Origin: Ectocarpus siliculosus
Taxonomy: Eukaryota; Sar; Phaeophyceae; Ectocarpales; Ectocarpaceae
Assembly (NCBI GenBank): GCA_000310025.1
Contig: FN649748.1
Span: forward strand, 1,839,942 to 1,868,635
Length of the DNA stretch: 28,694 nucleotides
Reading direction: 5' to 3'
Positions 1 to 11,099 of the stretch are shown here, piece after piece. The translations under genes and the position numbers were made by a program. Within the stretch, counting starts at the first letter, position 1. Each line of letters begins with the position of its first letter. Under the pieces are notes generated by a model that saw only the letters and a list, made by a program, of their open reading frames with translations, did no database searches and was not told the DNA's origin.

Positions 1-39
1 ACTCCTTCTTTTAATACCTTACTCACTTTCCCTCTATCT

Positions 40-74
40 CCCCCCCCCCCCCCCCCCCCCCCCCCGCCCCCCCC
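40..74 (+). repeat. Poly-C tract before an asparaginase exon
   Basis: Almost uninterrupted C (one G at 66), ending 10 bases before the exon at 84. It sits where the polypyrimidine tract of the 3' splice site belongs and probably serves as one. A similar C run (about 2161-2177) precedes the exon at 2180. Confidence 0.8.
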
Positions 75-83
75 GACGTGCAG

Positions 84-2991
84 CCTGGCGCTGACGGCCT
101 ACGACTCGCCTAACTTTGCCCACCTGGGGGACCTTGGCGTGAAGATGCGGTACCGCAGGGACGTAGCGCTTCCCCCGCCGCGGGGGCCGTTCCGTGTGCA
201 CACCAACATGGACTCTAGGGTGGTGAGTCCTTGCTCCCGGTGTGGTCGTGCGTGCGCCGCTGTTGTTATTATCTTTTAGCGTCGTCGTTGCCGCCTTCGT
301 TCCTCCCCGATTTGGCGGTGTGTATTCTTGTTGTTTTCTTGTGCGTAGTCGACGTTGGCGATGGTGATGGCGTGGTTCAACGCTGAGCCACCGCTTCAAA
401 GGATGTACCGTAGGAAGCTACCGTTGGGAGCGGTAAATCCTTTGTACACGACTTGACGACGACAAGTCACGGGGTGTTGTAAGCAAAAAAGAGTGGGCGT
501 TGTCCACAGTCTGTCGAGAATTCTCTTGGTTTTGCTACAGTAGCTTTTTGTTCAACTCGTTTTTTTTTGGGAGGGGGGTTGTTTGTTGCTTACGGCTTCG
601 ATGAAGTCACTGGAGATGATAGAATGATGACATAGCTAGCTAGATTCGGGCGTCCGACCTCGACGACCTCAGTCAACACGGATGTGCGCCACCACCACCA
701 CACCAGGTGGTGATCAAGCTCATACCCGGGTTCGACGACCACGCCCTCCTCGCCCTGGTGGAGCACTGCACCGCGCTGAGGGCGGTGGTGCTGGAGCTGT
801 ACGGCACCGGCAACAGCCCGAGCCGTCGGGAAGACTTCGTCCAGTTCATTAAGGTGCGTTGGTGTCTCCCACCATACGTGTATTTGTGGGCGCCCAGGTT
901 CCGGCGGGGACAGGAAGTTCGTTGTCTGCTACACGGGGTTTTGCAGATCAACCCTTGAATGTTTTGACTACTGTATACAGCCTTGGGGGGGGAGGGTACC
1001 TGCGTGAGGTGCGTGGGATGCATGAGGTGTACACTTTTCTTTCTTTTTCTCGTGCAGGGTGTCGTGCTGATGGGCGTTTCTTCTTCCCCATTGTCGTTGT
1101 CGTTGTCGTTGTCGTCGTTGGTGGTGGTGGTGGTGGTGGTGGTGGTGGTGGTGGTGTTGCCGTTTTTCGCTGTGTTTCTTGTTATTTCACATGCTAGCTC
1201 TCGATGGTTTTCGTCGACTCGATGTTCCGCCGCCGCCTTGGACGGCCCTCGACGATTTCGATGTTTTCGTCGTCACTCTCGTCGCTCCAAGTGTCATGGC
1301 TTGCGTTTGTGCTCCTATCACATTCCCAAGACATCTAAGGCGAAATCCATTACTTGCGCGTTTCGCCCGCCCATCATGTTTCCAAGATGGCGAAAGCGAA
1401 GGGGATACTGGTGATGGCAGTGACGCAGTGCCTCAGGGGGGGCGTGAGCCTCGGCGCCTACGCCGTCGGGGTTGCGCTCGAAGCTAACGGCGTTGTCTCT
1501 GGCGGGGACATGACCACCGAAGCGGTGGTTACCAAGCTTGGCTACCTGTTCGGGCTCACCAACGACATGCAGGTAGAACCTTTCTTAGAGTGGATACCTT
1601 GATTTTTTTGCATGCATGCATGTAGTCGACCCGACATCTATCAGAAAACCGCTTGCTGCAATTTCTGATTGCGCAGGTGTAAGGGTATTGATTGAGCGCC
1701 CACATTTACGGCCGCGCGTGACAAAGGACTGGGTGGTGGCCCGGGAACCAACCGAAAATGTCGCGATTGTGGGTACCATTGTTTTACGCCCTCGCCCGCC
1801 TGTTCGTCTGTATGTTGCAGTTGTGTTCCCTCCCCCCCCTTTACACACACACAGCTGTTTCTAGCGTCAGTTTCTTATGATGGACGTCGCCGTTCGTGGT
1901 CGTGTCCATGCACCCTGGTAGCGTTTGTACGTCCTGTGTTGCTCGCCCGACGAACAGAACATCACGAGCGGAAAGGAAGGCCATCGGAAGGGCGTGGGGA
2001 ACTCCGGAAATCTTGTATCAACACGCCAGCAGACGGGGGAAAGATAAGTCGCCAGCAATGTCAACTCTGAGGGGCTGAATATATCTCTGCTTGTTTTGTG
2101 TTCATCCCCGAAACCTTTATTTTCCTGCTGTCGTGCGATGTTTTCGGGGGCTTTCCACTACCCCCCCCCCCCCGCCCAGGCGATCAGGCGGCTGATGACG
2201 CGGAATCTCCGGGGGGAGCTGTCGCCCTCGAACAGCTTCCGGCACCCGCTGATCGGAGATGCCGAGGATAAGGTATACATGCCACGCGGTCAGGGGAGGG
2301 CTTCAAGAGTGCCCGCATGTTCTGGGAAGAGCAAAAGACACGAAAAAATGATCACTTGTACGTGACTGGTCACTGTTTTGTGTGGATAGCCCCAAGATGC
2401 GGAACCGGTCCAGTTCTACACGTAGCGCATACCAATGCTGTTTTCGCGCAAGCTCTCTATCACAGTGCTACTGTAAGCACGTTTTCATTGCTCGTTGTAA
2501 GCATTATTTTCTTTCCCGTGGGCGCGTGTTCTCGTGTCTTGTTAAGATCTCTTCTTGTTTGATGGAACGAGCTCGGAGGTTACCTCGCTTCAGAACCCGT
2601 TCGTACAGCACCGCACACGCACGACAACCAACACTTTGCATCCACCTTACTTTGAACAACGTTTCAATGCGCGCGATACGAACTGAGCGATTTCCTGAGA
2701 CAGTTGCTTCCAATACGTTGTAAGGTCACGTTCGAATATACCCTTCCACACAGAACCCAATTTTCGAATTGTGTGAACGCCTTCATTACCCGCGTGCGCC
2801 TCATACATAAGAGCCAAATCAGCCGTAACGCTTCTTCCTCCTTCGTCTCTTATTTTCCGCCTTATTTTTCTTTTTCGTGTCTCGGTGTTTCTCTACGCCG
2901 ATTAACTATTTACCAGGTCGAAGCCCGACACGGACCTTCGGAGAGCCCGAACGGCTTGAGCTCTTCTTTGGGACCATCGTCGAAGTTGTAG
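84..2991 (+). CDS. ASPG: L-asparaginase, cytoplasmic type I, 3' part of the gene (5' exons outside the window)
   Basis: Hydrolyses asparagine to aspartate and ammonia in the cytosol. Visible coding exons are 84-222, 707-853, 1387-1572, 2180-2272 and, tentatively, 2917-2991. The first opens in the third base of a codon (incoming phase-2 intron); the others join in phase 0. Family landmarks read in order: AYDSPNF, RVHTNMDSRVVVIKLIPGF, VLELYGTGNSPSR, VTQCLRGGVSLGAYAVG, SGGDMTTEAVVTKLGYL and MTRNLRGELSPSN. These cover the C-terminal half of the AnsA/ASPG fold; the N-terminal catalytic threonines lie upstream of the window. Bacterial members end soon after the NLRGEL motif, so little is missing at the 3' side. 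The end is uncertain. Splicing at 2273 to 2917 gives 25 more residues and a stop at 2989-2991; reading through 2273 would stop at 2365. I see no ankyrin repeats, which vertebrate ASPG carries after this point. Exons 84 and 2180 are each preceded by a long C run. Confidence 0.86.
1092..1156 (+). repeat. Microsatellite (GTCGTT)n followed by (GGT)n
   Basis: Simple repeat inside the asparaginase intron 854-1386. It first repeats GTCGTT and then switches to about a dozen GGT units. Long ORFs crossing it (poly-Val, poly-Gly) are repeat translations, not genes. Confidence 0.9.
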
Positions 2992-4524
2992 CACGTAGTT
3001 TGCGCCCCGCGCTAATAGGTGCGTCTGGATGTTCGAAGGTGCGCGATCTTTTTTAGATTTACGGAAGTGCCGATTTTTTCTGCGTTCGTTTGCGGTGTCC
3101 GGCCGGAGCATCTTGTTCTCGGTTTGGTTTGGTGTTCAAAGGCGTAGCTAGCTGTAGGTCCGCCTGATTCGTCAAGTACACATCGAAAGGTATTTAGACT
3201 GCCGCCAGATTAGGTGGGACGGACACATAAGCGGGGTTGGGGTGGCGGTGGGGGCAACGGTCCGCGCAAAAACTCGTCGCATTGCTCCTCCCTTGGTTTA
3301 AGCCGAAAGGTTTTTTGGACTTTTGTACTCGCGTTCCCGGCTTCTCATACCTCGGTTGCAATACGAGTGTGACATTGTTTCCTTATTTATTTTTGTACGA
3401 AGATTTTTGTACGAAGTAGGTTTATTCACGGCCGGCGTGTTCTCAAACTCTTACGTGTTTTCCAATTATCTTGTTGTACGCGCTGTTGTGTATACATCTC
3501 TTCGTGCCTTATAGGCTGCGCAAAGAAGAGAGAGGCGGTGTTCTCCAACGCATGTAATGGCTTTTGTTTCGTTCGGGTTGACAAGTGGGAGAGATGTCCT
3601 GTTGGTGGGGGTGGCGAGCAGAACCGTCGTATAGCACGTTTGTTTCTTCTTTTTTATTCTGGCTCTTGCGCCCGCTCGATAGATTGTTGTATGTGGTTCT
3701 AGCGCAGATGAAGCGGTGTTGTGTATTGTGTGGTTGAGACGGCTTGGATCTTGATTCCGTCTCTTGTCAACAACTTTGCGCATACGGCGCTGCCGGTTGC
3801 AAAGACGGAAGGCAAAGGGGCGGGGCGGAGCGGGGCGGGGCGGGGCGGGGCGGCTAACCCTTGCCTTCCATCGTGAGCCAGCCATAGCCGGGTGCGCGTT
3901 GGTTATATCATGTGTGTTGTCTACGGTCGTTTGTTGGGAAAGCTTGGAGTCGCATCCATCCGTGTGCTGGCTGTGGAGTGCAAGAAAAGGTCCGCACAAT
4001 AATCGTTTTTGTTTCTGCTTTCCAGAGGGAGAAGAGTTCGACCGAAACGCCACGTACGGAAAACGACCAAAATTCGTGCACAAGGCGATGTCATATTCTT
4101 TCATATAACAACTGAACGCTGGAGGTGGCAATGTGGCACCGTCAACCCTTATACAAGCAGCATGATGCGCTGACACGATGAACATCTCCGCGTGTGCAGG
4201 AGAATGAGTCGATGCGATGCGGCATAATTCCTCCCCAAAGCGGCTCCGCGGAATTGCCATGGTATGCCGTTACCTTGGATTTCATCCGCAGTCCCCCCGC
4301 GGCAGTATGATGATGCACCGCACAGCGCAGCAAAGCCGCCGGCAGAATACGACCCTGGGAAAGAGGGCCGTTTCACAAACCCACCTGACGCGCTACGTGA
4401 ACCATCTATCAAGAGGAAGGAGAAGGGTTAAATCAGCATCTGCGGATACACCCTGCGAACCAAATTACTACGCCAGGGGGAGCTCTAGCATTGGCCTCGT
4501 CAGCGCATCCGTCCCACTTTGGAG
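2992..4524. other. Intergenic region between asparaginase and ISCA1
   Basis: Holds the presumed 3' UTR of the asparaginase gene, a G4C repeat near 3817 and the presumed promoter and 5' UTR of ISCA1. A 264-codon open frame on the - strand (3466-4260) has no recognisable motif and translates the GC repeat as Pro/Arg/Ala runs, so I do not call it a gene. No tRNA or other RNA gene seen. Confidence 0.5.
3817..3854 (+). repeat. (GGGGC)n tract, about seven units, one imperfect
   Basis: GGGGC units with one variant (GGAGC). It lies about 670 bases upstream of the ISCA1 start codon. Runs of four G at this spacing can form a G-quadruplex and resemble GC boxes; a promoter role is inference only. Confidence 0.85.
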
Positions 4525-6736
4525 ATGTTTCGTTCCGCGAGTCGCGCGTCAGCAGCGAGGGCCCACTGCGGACGAGCTGCTGCCAATGCTCTCGCCGCCG
4601 GCCAACAGCAGCGAAACGCTACCACTGCTGCGGTGGACAAGCTTCTGTTTTGTCGTGGCCGCAGTGTGCCCTCGACGCTGAGGCAAGAGCCGCCGCTGTC
4701 CCTCGGTGGGCGAATCGAAACGCTGCCGCGGGCAATACGAGGTTTCGCGTCCGCCGTGGCGACAACTCTTGAGGACGGCGGCGCGGTTCAGGAACTAGCA
4801 TCAGCAGCAGCGGCCGAAGCGACCCGAAAGGAGGAGGTACGGCCGCAACAAGAAGCAGACGCGAGCCCAAAGCCGCGAAGGAGACGCCTCTTGCGAGACA
4901 GACCAGCCCCAATAACTCTGGTGAGACCAAAAAGGGTTGCATCAAGGTTCTCGATACTCTACTTCCTGAAGTTGCAGTCGGACGGGCGCGCACGAAAGTG
5001 CGCCTCCGCTCCCTCCTTCTTCTGCCCGTACGCCCTGAGTGGTATCAGTTCAACTCTGCGGAGTAATGCGACTGCCATCACTGCGATTGATATCGTCAGT
5101 CGCGCTTCAGGACTTAGGTTGCGTTTACCCTTCCCCTTCCCCTTCCAGCGACAAGACCAGGGAACCAGTGCGGAACTGAACTTGTTTTCCGGAGGCGGGG
5201 CATTTCACTTCGGTATCTCGCCGCGCACCGCGCATCCGCTCGATTGAATATACCCAGCCTTTCGTGGAACTCCGCTGCCGCAAGACTTGTTTCTTGCGCT
5301 ATTAACCATTCCATCCTCCGATATTCCGCCTAATGACCGATGTCGTCAGCAGTATCACAAGCACTGCCTATTTGTTCGAAACATAAACAATGTGGTTGGA
5401 AAATGCGGATTGTTTCCTGGTGCTGACTCCCGTCCAGGTCCCCAGCGGGCCTCCCATAGCCTCGTAAACCCTCCGATTGAGTTAGGTTGTTGGTACGACT
5501 CTATCCGGCGTGTACGTTGGATCAAGCATGTCAGCACCTCCCACACTCGGTGCTCCTGTACAGTACGTCGATAGCGTCGCAGAATCGCTAGTTCTCGAGA
5601 GGGTTGGTGCTAAATTGTGCAGCTATTTCTGCGGCCGCCATTGAGGTGTTCTCCAACATTAGTACAGCACATCCAACGGTCGAGCGTGTACTAGCAGCGC
5701 GCTGCTCCGAACGTGTTTCTGTGATTGGGCAACCTGTCCTCTCTCTCTCTGTTGACGCACAGCATTAACAACCCGTGTTCGGATGTTGCCTTTGTATTTT
5801 ACAGTAGCAACGGTCACGCCGTTCGGAATGAGAATCTCCCTTCAACATAAAAAGGTATGGTAGCTTATGAACAAGCCTCCCGACCACACCCGGTGGCCTA
5901 GTCGAACGGTTCCACACAACTGCACCTTTTCAGGCGCCCACGAACTACTGCGGTGCCTCTGTGTGTCGTTTTTACTTGCGACAGCAACCAAAGCCTATAT
6001 CAGGAGCACGGAATCAAACATACTCGCGGGTGGTGGGAACTGACACTTTTTGCACCTCCCTGAATCTCAACAAACATTCACAAAACATCCTCTTCCCACC
6101 ATCCGGTCTGCGACCTCTGTGTTTGGTTTTTGTTCGATGATAAGGGTTCCCCGCTATTGAACAATACTCCGCTCCCGCACGGGCATGTTGCACGCACTAC
6201 TGCCGTACCTTCAGAAAACACCAAGATCGACGGCTCGACTCTCTCGTCGTGTTCGTCGTTCCCACACGCTCACCACCCACCTCGCCTTTTTACCCTTTTT
6301 TCATCTCTTTTCGTTGGGGGAACAGACGGATCGAGCGGCGTCGCATCTCGTCTCTCTAGTGGCGAACAAGCCGGGGAAGGTCGGCGTCCGTCTCGGGGTG
6401 AAGCGACGGGGCTGCAACGGCATGTCGTACACGCTCAAGTACGCGGACGAGAAGCCGAAAGGCGACGAAGAGGTCGTTGTTCGCGGCGGGCGCCCACAAA
6501 CGGGGCAACGGGAGCACGGGGAGGGGGAGCGAGAAGGAGCTGCGGCCGCAGGGGGGGGTGACGCTGCTGCTACTGGAAACGGCGACGGTGTTAAACTTTT
6601 CGTAGACCCCATGGCGACGCTCTACATCGCGGGGACGGTCATGGACTGGGAAGAGACGGAGCTGTCCTCGGAGTTCACCTTCACAAATCCCAACGCGAAG
6701 GGCGAGTGCGGCTGCGGCGAGAGCTTCAACGTTTGA
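4525..6736 (+). CDS. ISCA1: Mitochondrial iron-sulfur cluster assembly protein, A-type carrier (ISCA1/Isa1)
   Basis: A-type carrier that helps assemble [4Fe-4S] clusters in the mitochondrial matrix. Two exons, 4525-4920 and 6326-6736, are joined in phase 0 across a 1405-base intron (GTGAGA donor, AACAG acceptor), giving 268 residues. The start is the only in-frame ATG near the exon's beginning. Residues 1 to about 37 are rich in Arg, Ala and Ser with no acidic residue (MFRSASRASAARAHCGR), a typical mitochondrial presequence; a poorly conserved leader runs to about 128. The A-type domain starts at PITL|TDRA. All three cluster-binding cysteines are present: C162 in RRGCNGMSYTLKYADE, and C260 and C262 in ECGCGESFNV, which ends the protein as in the family. 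Unusual: about 40 extra residues rich in Gly, Ala and Glu (roughly 180-220) lie between YADE and VKLFVDP, where usual members have a short loop. ISCA1 fits better than ISCA2 because of the CGCGESFNV ending. I saw no further exon in the intron. Confidence 0.94.
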
Positions 6737-8345
6737 GTTGTTGGGCCAGAGGCGTTTGGGTCGGCGGGAGGGCGTTAGCACCGCCGCCGTGGTTGGAGAG
6801 ACGGTGCCGGGCGTCTGTTGTACGTTTTTACCTAGGTCGATAGGGCCTATTGGGCAAAAGCAGCTGCTCGGAAATCTTACATGTATGGTGGCGGGCGGTT
6901 TGCGCGCGGTACCCAGTGGTTGGCGTTCCCGTCAAGATGCGTTTTGCTTCTGGAATAGTGCCGGTGCTTTTGTACGCAGGCGGCTTGGAGCTGGCACAGC
7001 ATCCGCATAGCGTCTTTGATATATTTCTCCCTTGGCTTTGAAGTGCTTAGGTGGTGGGGTAAGTGTGATGTTTCGCCCGGGGCTAGGCTAGGCATGAAGT
7101 TGCCGCTACGCTCTAAATTTTTGGTACTCGTACTTCAGCATACGTAGATAGAGTCGTTCTGCTCACTTTCCGGGCAAGCAGTGGACTGCCCTAAACATTG
7201 GTTCCCCACACTCCAGACCGGCTTCGAGATGTTGCCTGACCTTTTTCTTCTAGAAGCGTAGTGTAGTTGATTCCATCAATGCACTCTCACTTATACCACT
7301 TTTTGCGGTGTACAGAATGATTTGTTCCAGCCGCAAGTGCGCGCGCTCAAGTCTTGCTGTAGTCTCGCGACTGACGTCTTTCTTCGACGTGAAATAGTTG
7401 TTTTCAACCCGCCAGCTACAGTATGCCCTCCGGCCACCACTTCGTGGTTCGGCTGCAAACAAACGACGAGCGACCGCGCAGGGAGTGTTCGAACTGCCGC
7501 CTCGTGTTTGCGTTTACGAGGGGGGAGGCAGTGCCCACACGCTTGATTTGTGTTTCTCGCCATTTGGAAAGGGCGAAAGAGTGTACAGAGCGAGCAAGCT
7601 GTCGAGGTTCATGGCCACAATCCCTTCTCGAAGCGTTCACCGTAGGGTGGCGAAGCGGACACTAGGAAATGCGACCATGAGACACAAGATCTTGTTTCGA
7701 AACCTAGCGTTCATCCGAGCCATCTTCAAGGATTACTTCGTGTGAGAAGTTCACGAGAGCGCTCCCGCCACGCAATTGCAGACTGCTATGGCGTGCGCAT
7801 CTGTCGTTAGGTGCTTTGCCCTCATTTGGCGCTCTCGGTGTAGTGTTGTTTGATGTTCGCTTTCATATCCCGTCAATATACAGGTCGCTGAAGAGCCCCG
7901 TCCTCTCCCCTCGCGGTTCATTCGCTGGTTTCATATTCATCATACTCACACTGCTGGAGTAGAAGTGGCCGGCGTCTTCCTTGAGCGGGCCACGGTGCTT
8001 TTTTCCAGCAGACTAATTATCATGCACATACCCCCCCCCATACGTTGTACAGTAGGCGCTGCTGAGAATATCCTCTTGGACCAGTTCTAGCCATGTCTAT
8101 GGGCCCGGTAGACCACCAGCCAAACAGAAAAGAGGAATATTCTGGCGTTGTTTCTTCATGTTCCCCGTACCTGCCGTACCCCCCTCCCCCCTCCCCTCCG
8201 CCGGACGACATAGATAGCACCCAACACATGGACTCGCTGAAAATAAAGGGTCCCAGGTTCTGGCAACTACAAATATTTCAGCTGCCGCAAACGCCCCGTC
8301 GCGAGTCCTCTTGGAGCATCCCCTACCAAAAAGAATCGCCGCTTT
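6737..8345. other. Intergenic region between two convergent genes
   Basis: Contains the 3' flanks of ISCA1 (+) and the roadblock dynein light chain (-). Several overlapping frames at about 7250-7745 are open on both strands, but none shows a domain, and they disagree about frame and strand. There is a short C run at 8031-8039 and a C/T-rich patch near 8180-8201. Nothing else supported. Confidence 0.5.
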
Positions 8346-9833
8346 TCATGCCACCCCGGCCGGTTGCCAACGTTGAATCACGATCGCCAAGAAATCATGG
8401 TCTGCGATTAGGGTCGAGGAGCGACCGACGGAAGCGTGAGCGATGGAGGGCGGAGAACGGGGGAGGAAATCGCGAGACAAGGAAGAGGGACGAAGAGAGG
8501 GGAAGGCGGGGGGGGAGGGGTGCTCAGACTTACTCAATTGAGCGGCTTCTTCTAGAGACCGCGCCAACAATGCAGCCCCATGAAGTTCCGCAAGATTTTT
8601 CGCAAATCATTCCATATCATCTATCCCCGGGTCATCAGCTGTCACTGAATGATCAGTTGATACAGCCAAGGACGTTGCTCCGCTCTCTTGAGTTCTACAT
8701 TCCTCTACCCTGTGATACTAACACATCTATCTGTGCACCGTCTCCTACATAATGGGCGCGCCGAGTTGTCGATAGTGCTGTTTTCCGAACAGGAACCAGC
8801 ATCCACGACACACCGTGGGCAACGAGAAGGCAGCCAGCGAGAAACGGCTTGGTCTCCAACGCCGCAATGGTCTCAACCCGCCATGTTTCCTACGATGTCC
8901 TCTTGTTTAGTCCGGCCAATAAGAAGCGCTTCAACAATAACTACTGCTGTTGACGTGTGTTCAGAGGCCGCCGTGTTTCCCGTCTGCCGTGGTCTACTCC
9001 TCACCAAAAGCCACCAAAACCTCGTGTCGTTTCGCCCGGATCCTCATGTACTTCAGCTCCCCCTTTGGGTTGACGTCCCTCACCACCCCGCGCGCCTTGA
9101 GAGCCAGGTGTCTCATGGCTTCGGCGTAGATCTCGGCCGTTTCCTGGGACATCGTCGGAAACCTACGCAAAACCTGACGAACGTATGATAGGCGTTCATT
9201 TTCAGGCCAAGTGTCGGACAGCGTACCGAACCTACAGCAGCAATGTCCACGGCCTGATGTGCGCAACGAATGATGCATGAGAGTGCCGAATACTGAACAA
9301 GGTTTTTTTCTTTCTGGTTGACCTGAACGCCACACAAACAAGTACGCCGATGTACACCACTCACGAAGTGCTGTGTCAGGCTAGGCACGCGTCTTTACAT
9401 GTCTGTAAGCGCCAGCGTTTACACGTCTGAGTTTTCTTTGTAGATCAGTCTTGTCAGAGGCCCAATGAAAAGATTAAACGTTGTGTGTGCTTAGCCCTTG
9501 GCCTGAAAGGAAACGCACATTCCGTGCCCGAGGCGGTTGAGTAAAGTGCTGTGGCTCGTCGGGACAAGAAGTGAGCGCGCGCATAAGATGGTAGACGCCT
9601 ACGACAAAGAACGAGCCCAATCTACTTGGTTGTCCAACGTTAGGGCCATCAAAGGATAATAATTGTCGGCGCAAAACTGCCTCGTCTCGAGGACGCGCTG
9701 CATGCTACGGTGCAGTAGCAAAGCCTGTTCTGTCTTCCCGGGCCGGACTCACCTGCCCTTCCATGTCGCAGATGACATATCCTTCCACGCCCGGCTGGAC
9801 CTTGATTCGTTCCAGAGTTTCCTCAACCTCCGA
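8346..9833 (-). CDS. DYNLRB: Dynein light chain, roadblock/LC7 type (start exon not placed)
   Basis: Non-catalytic light chain that binds dynein intermediate chains as a homodimer, in cytoplasmic and axonemal or intraflagellar-transport dyneins. Exons in transcript order are 9833-9753, 9173-9005 and 8401-8346. The joins are phase 0 (GTGAGT donor) and then phase 1 (GTGAGG donor), and the last splice creates the codon GAC. The reading gives SEVEETLERIKVQPGVEGY, then VICDMEGQ, LKARGVVRDVNPKGELKYMR, IRAKRHEVLVAFD and HDFLAIVIQRW before the stop. This matches the whole roadblock fold (family length about 96-105): 101 residues here plus an upstream start. The first exon seen opens directly at SEVEE after an AAG acceptor, so the initiator Met must lie in a tiny upstream exon, as happens in other roadblock genes. 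Candidate ATG-GT sites on this strand are near 9930 and 10065; I cannot choose. Divergent from SEC61A. Confidence 0.91.
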
Positions 9834-11099
9834 CTTGAGAAAGCGATCAAAGTGGGGTCAAAGAGGAAGTGGGAGGAATGTTGTAGGGTCTCTATGTGGC
9901 GCCCTGCGAAATCTTCGCACAACACGGACCATACGGCATGGAGAAAGATATGAATGAGGAACGAAGAAACAGGTGCGCTCGCATACTACGTACGTACAGA
10001 TTTGAACTCTCCTCTTATGGTATTCTCGCAAGGGTATTCTTTCAGCGATATCTTGTATACTGTACCATTCAAACAAAATTCTGTGTCGCCCTTGTCTGGT
10101 CTTCAAAACACCCAAGTTAAGGGATAGTGGTGACGTAAAACAACGAGATTGAACAGTTAAGTTGAAGTCTAACTATAACCCTGGTGCAACACAAGAATTT
10201 CGTGGAGATCTTGCAAGGTTATCAAACGTCGCCTAGACTGCTGTAGGTGCAGGGTACATTCCTCCCTATAACTGCTCGGAAAAGGTTCGGCGTCAAACCT
10301 TCTCCGAGCGGTGTGTTACATCATGTGCGCCGGCGCATTCGACCCACACCCTGATTACGTGCAGCACAACCATGACCACAGCAGAGTATTGAGCAACGTT
10401 ATTCTTGGTGTCTTCACATTTGAAATCCGCGTATTGCATGCGGCGTATCAAGATGTTCCGACTGCAGTGCAGTTGGTTTGTCCTTTCGCACCACGTGCTC
10501 GGCGGACACAGCCGTCCTCTAGCATGGGAATTGAACGACACAGCAGACGGCGGTAGTAGGCACGTTGCATGCATGTTGCATGGCGTGTGCATTCACTTTG
10601 GAGAAGGAGTAAAACACGGTGCTTTGTGTTCGGTATGCCTTGTGGTACACCGGACACCACAGGCCGGTGATTGATTGCATGCTTCAGTTCAACGACATAG
10701 ATCGTCCGAACGCAAACCGACAACCGCACGTATGCTCGACTCACCATGCCCCTGCCTTTAGGCGCGCTTCTTCTCGATGGTTTGAGACAGCGTGTGGTCC
10801 TCTGCTGTGTGTCCCGATCTCCCAACTATTTGAAACCCGGATACCCTTCCAACAGAGAGAGCTTGAGAACGTCGGCACAATGTGCTTCGTCGTCGAGAAA
10901 GAACGGTCCTGCTGCGAATATAATTTTTCAAAGATAAACGGTTACAAAGCGATTTGATTGGCGCACGCGGCAACCGAGAGAGAGAGATAGATGGAGGCAG
11001 AGGCTTGAGGGGCCGAGGCAGGGAGGCAGTGTGAGGCAAAACACGGGAGGCGCTGCTTAGCGAGGAACGAGCGCAGGAGTTGGCGGCTGTGCTAGCATC
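9834..11099. promoter_or_regulatory. Presumed shared promoter region between DYNLRB (-) and SEC61A (+)
   Basis: About 1.27 kb separates the first placed exon of the roadblock gene from the SEC61A start codon, and the genes point away from each other. It must hold both 5' UTRs, both promoters and the missing first roadblock exon. Visible features are a 14-base-arm hairpin at 10274-10309 and a GA-rich stretch near 10976-11000. I saw no clear TATA box or named motif; the promoter call rests on position only. Confidence 0.45.
10274..10309. repeat. Short inverted repeat (hairpin)
   Basis: Arms 10274-10287 (GCTCGGAAAAGGTT) and 10296-10309 (AACCTTCTCCGAGC) pair with a single mismatch around an 8-base loop. 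It lies in the divergent intergenic region. It could be a protein-binding palindrome, a hairpin in a transcript leader or the remnant of a small element. Confidence 0.7.

Noticed and set aside
3466-4260. 264-codon open frame on the - strand
   Set aside because: No motif; it includes Pro/Arg/Ala runs that are just the G4C repeat translated, and composition is unlike the recognised exons.
4217-4681. 154-codon + strand frame overlapping the start of ISCA1
   Set aside because: Different frame from the ISCA1 presequence and without any motif; the ISCA1 frame leads into the conserved domain.
7250-7745. Cluster of overlapping frames between ISCA1 and the roadblock gene
   Set aside because: Open on both strands in several frames with no conserved motif; GC-rich chance frames are the simplest explanation.
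8520-8610. - strand frame reading FAKNLAELHGAALLARSLEE before a GTAAGT site, a possible extra roadblock exon
   Set aside because: It lies inside the 8402-9004 intron; joining 9005 directly to 8401 gives a full roadblock domain in exact phase, so no extra exon is needed.
8093-8752. 219-codon open frame on the + strand
   Set aside because: Antisense to the last roadblock exon (8346-8401), which has a strong protein match and exact splice phase.
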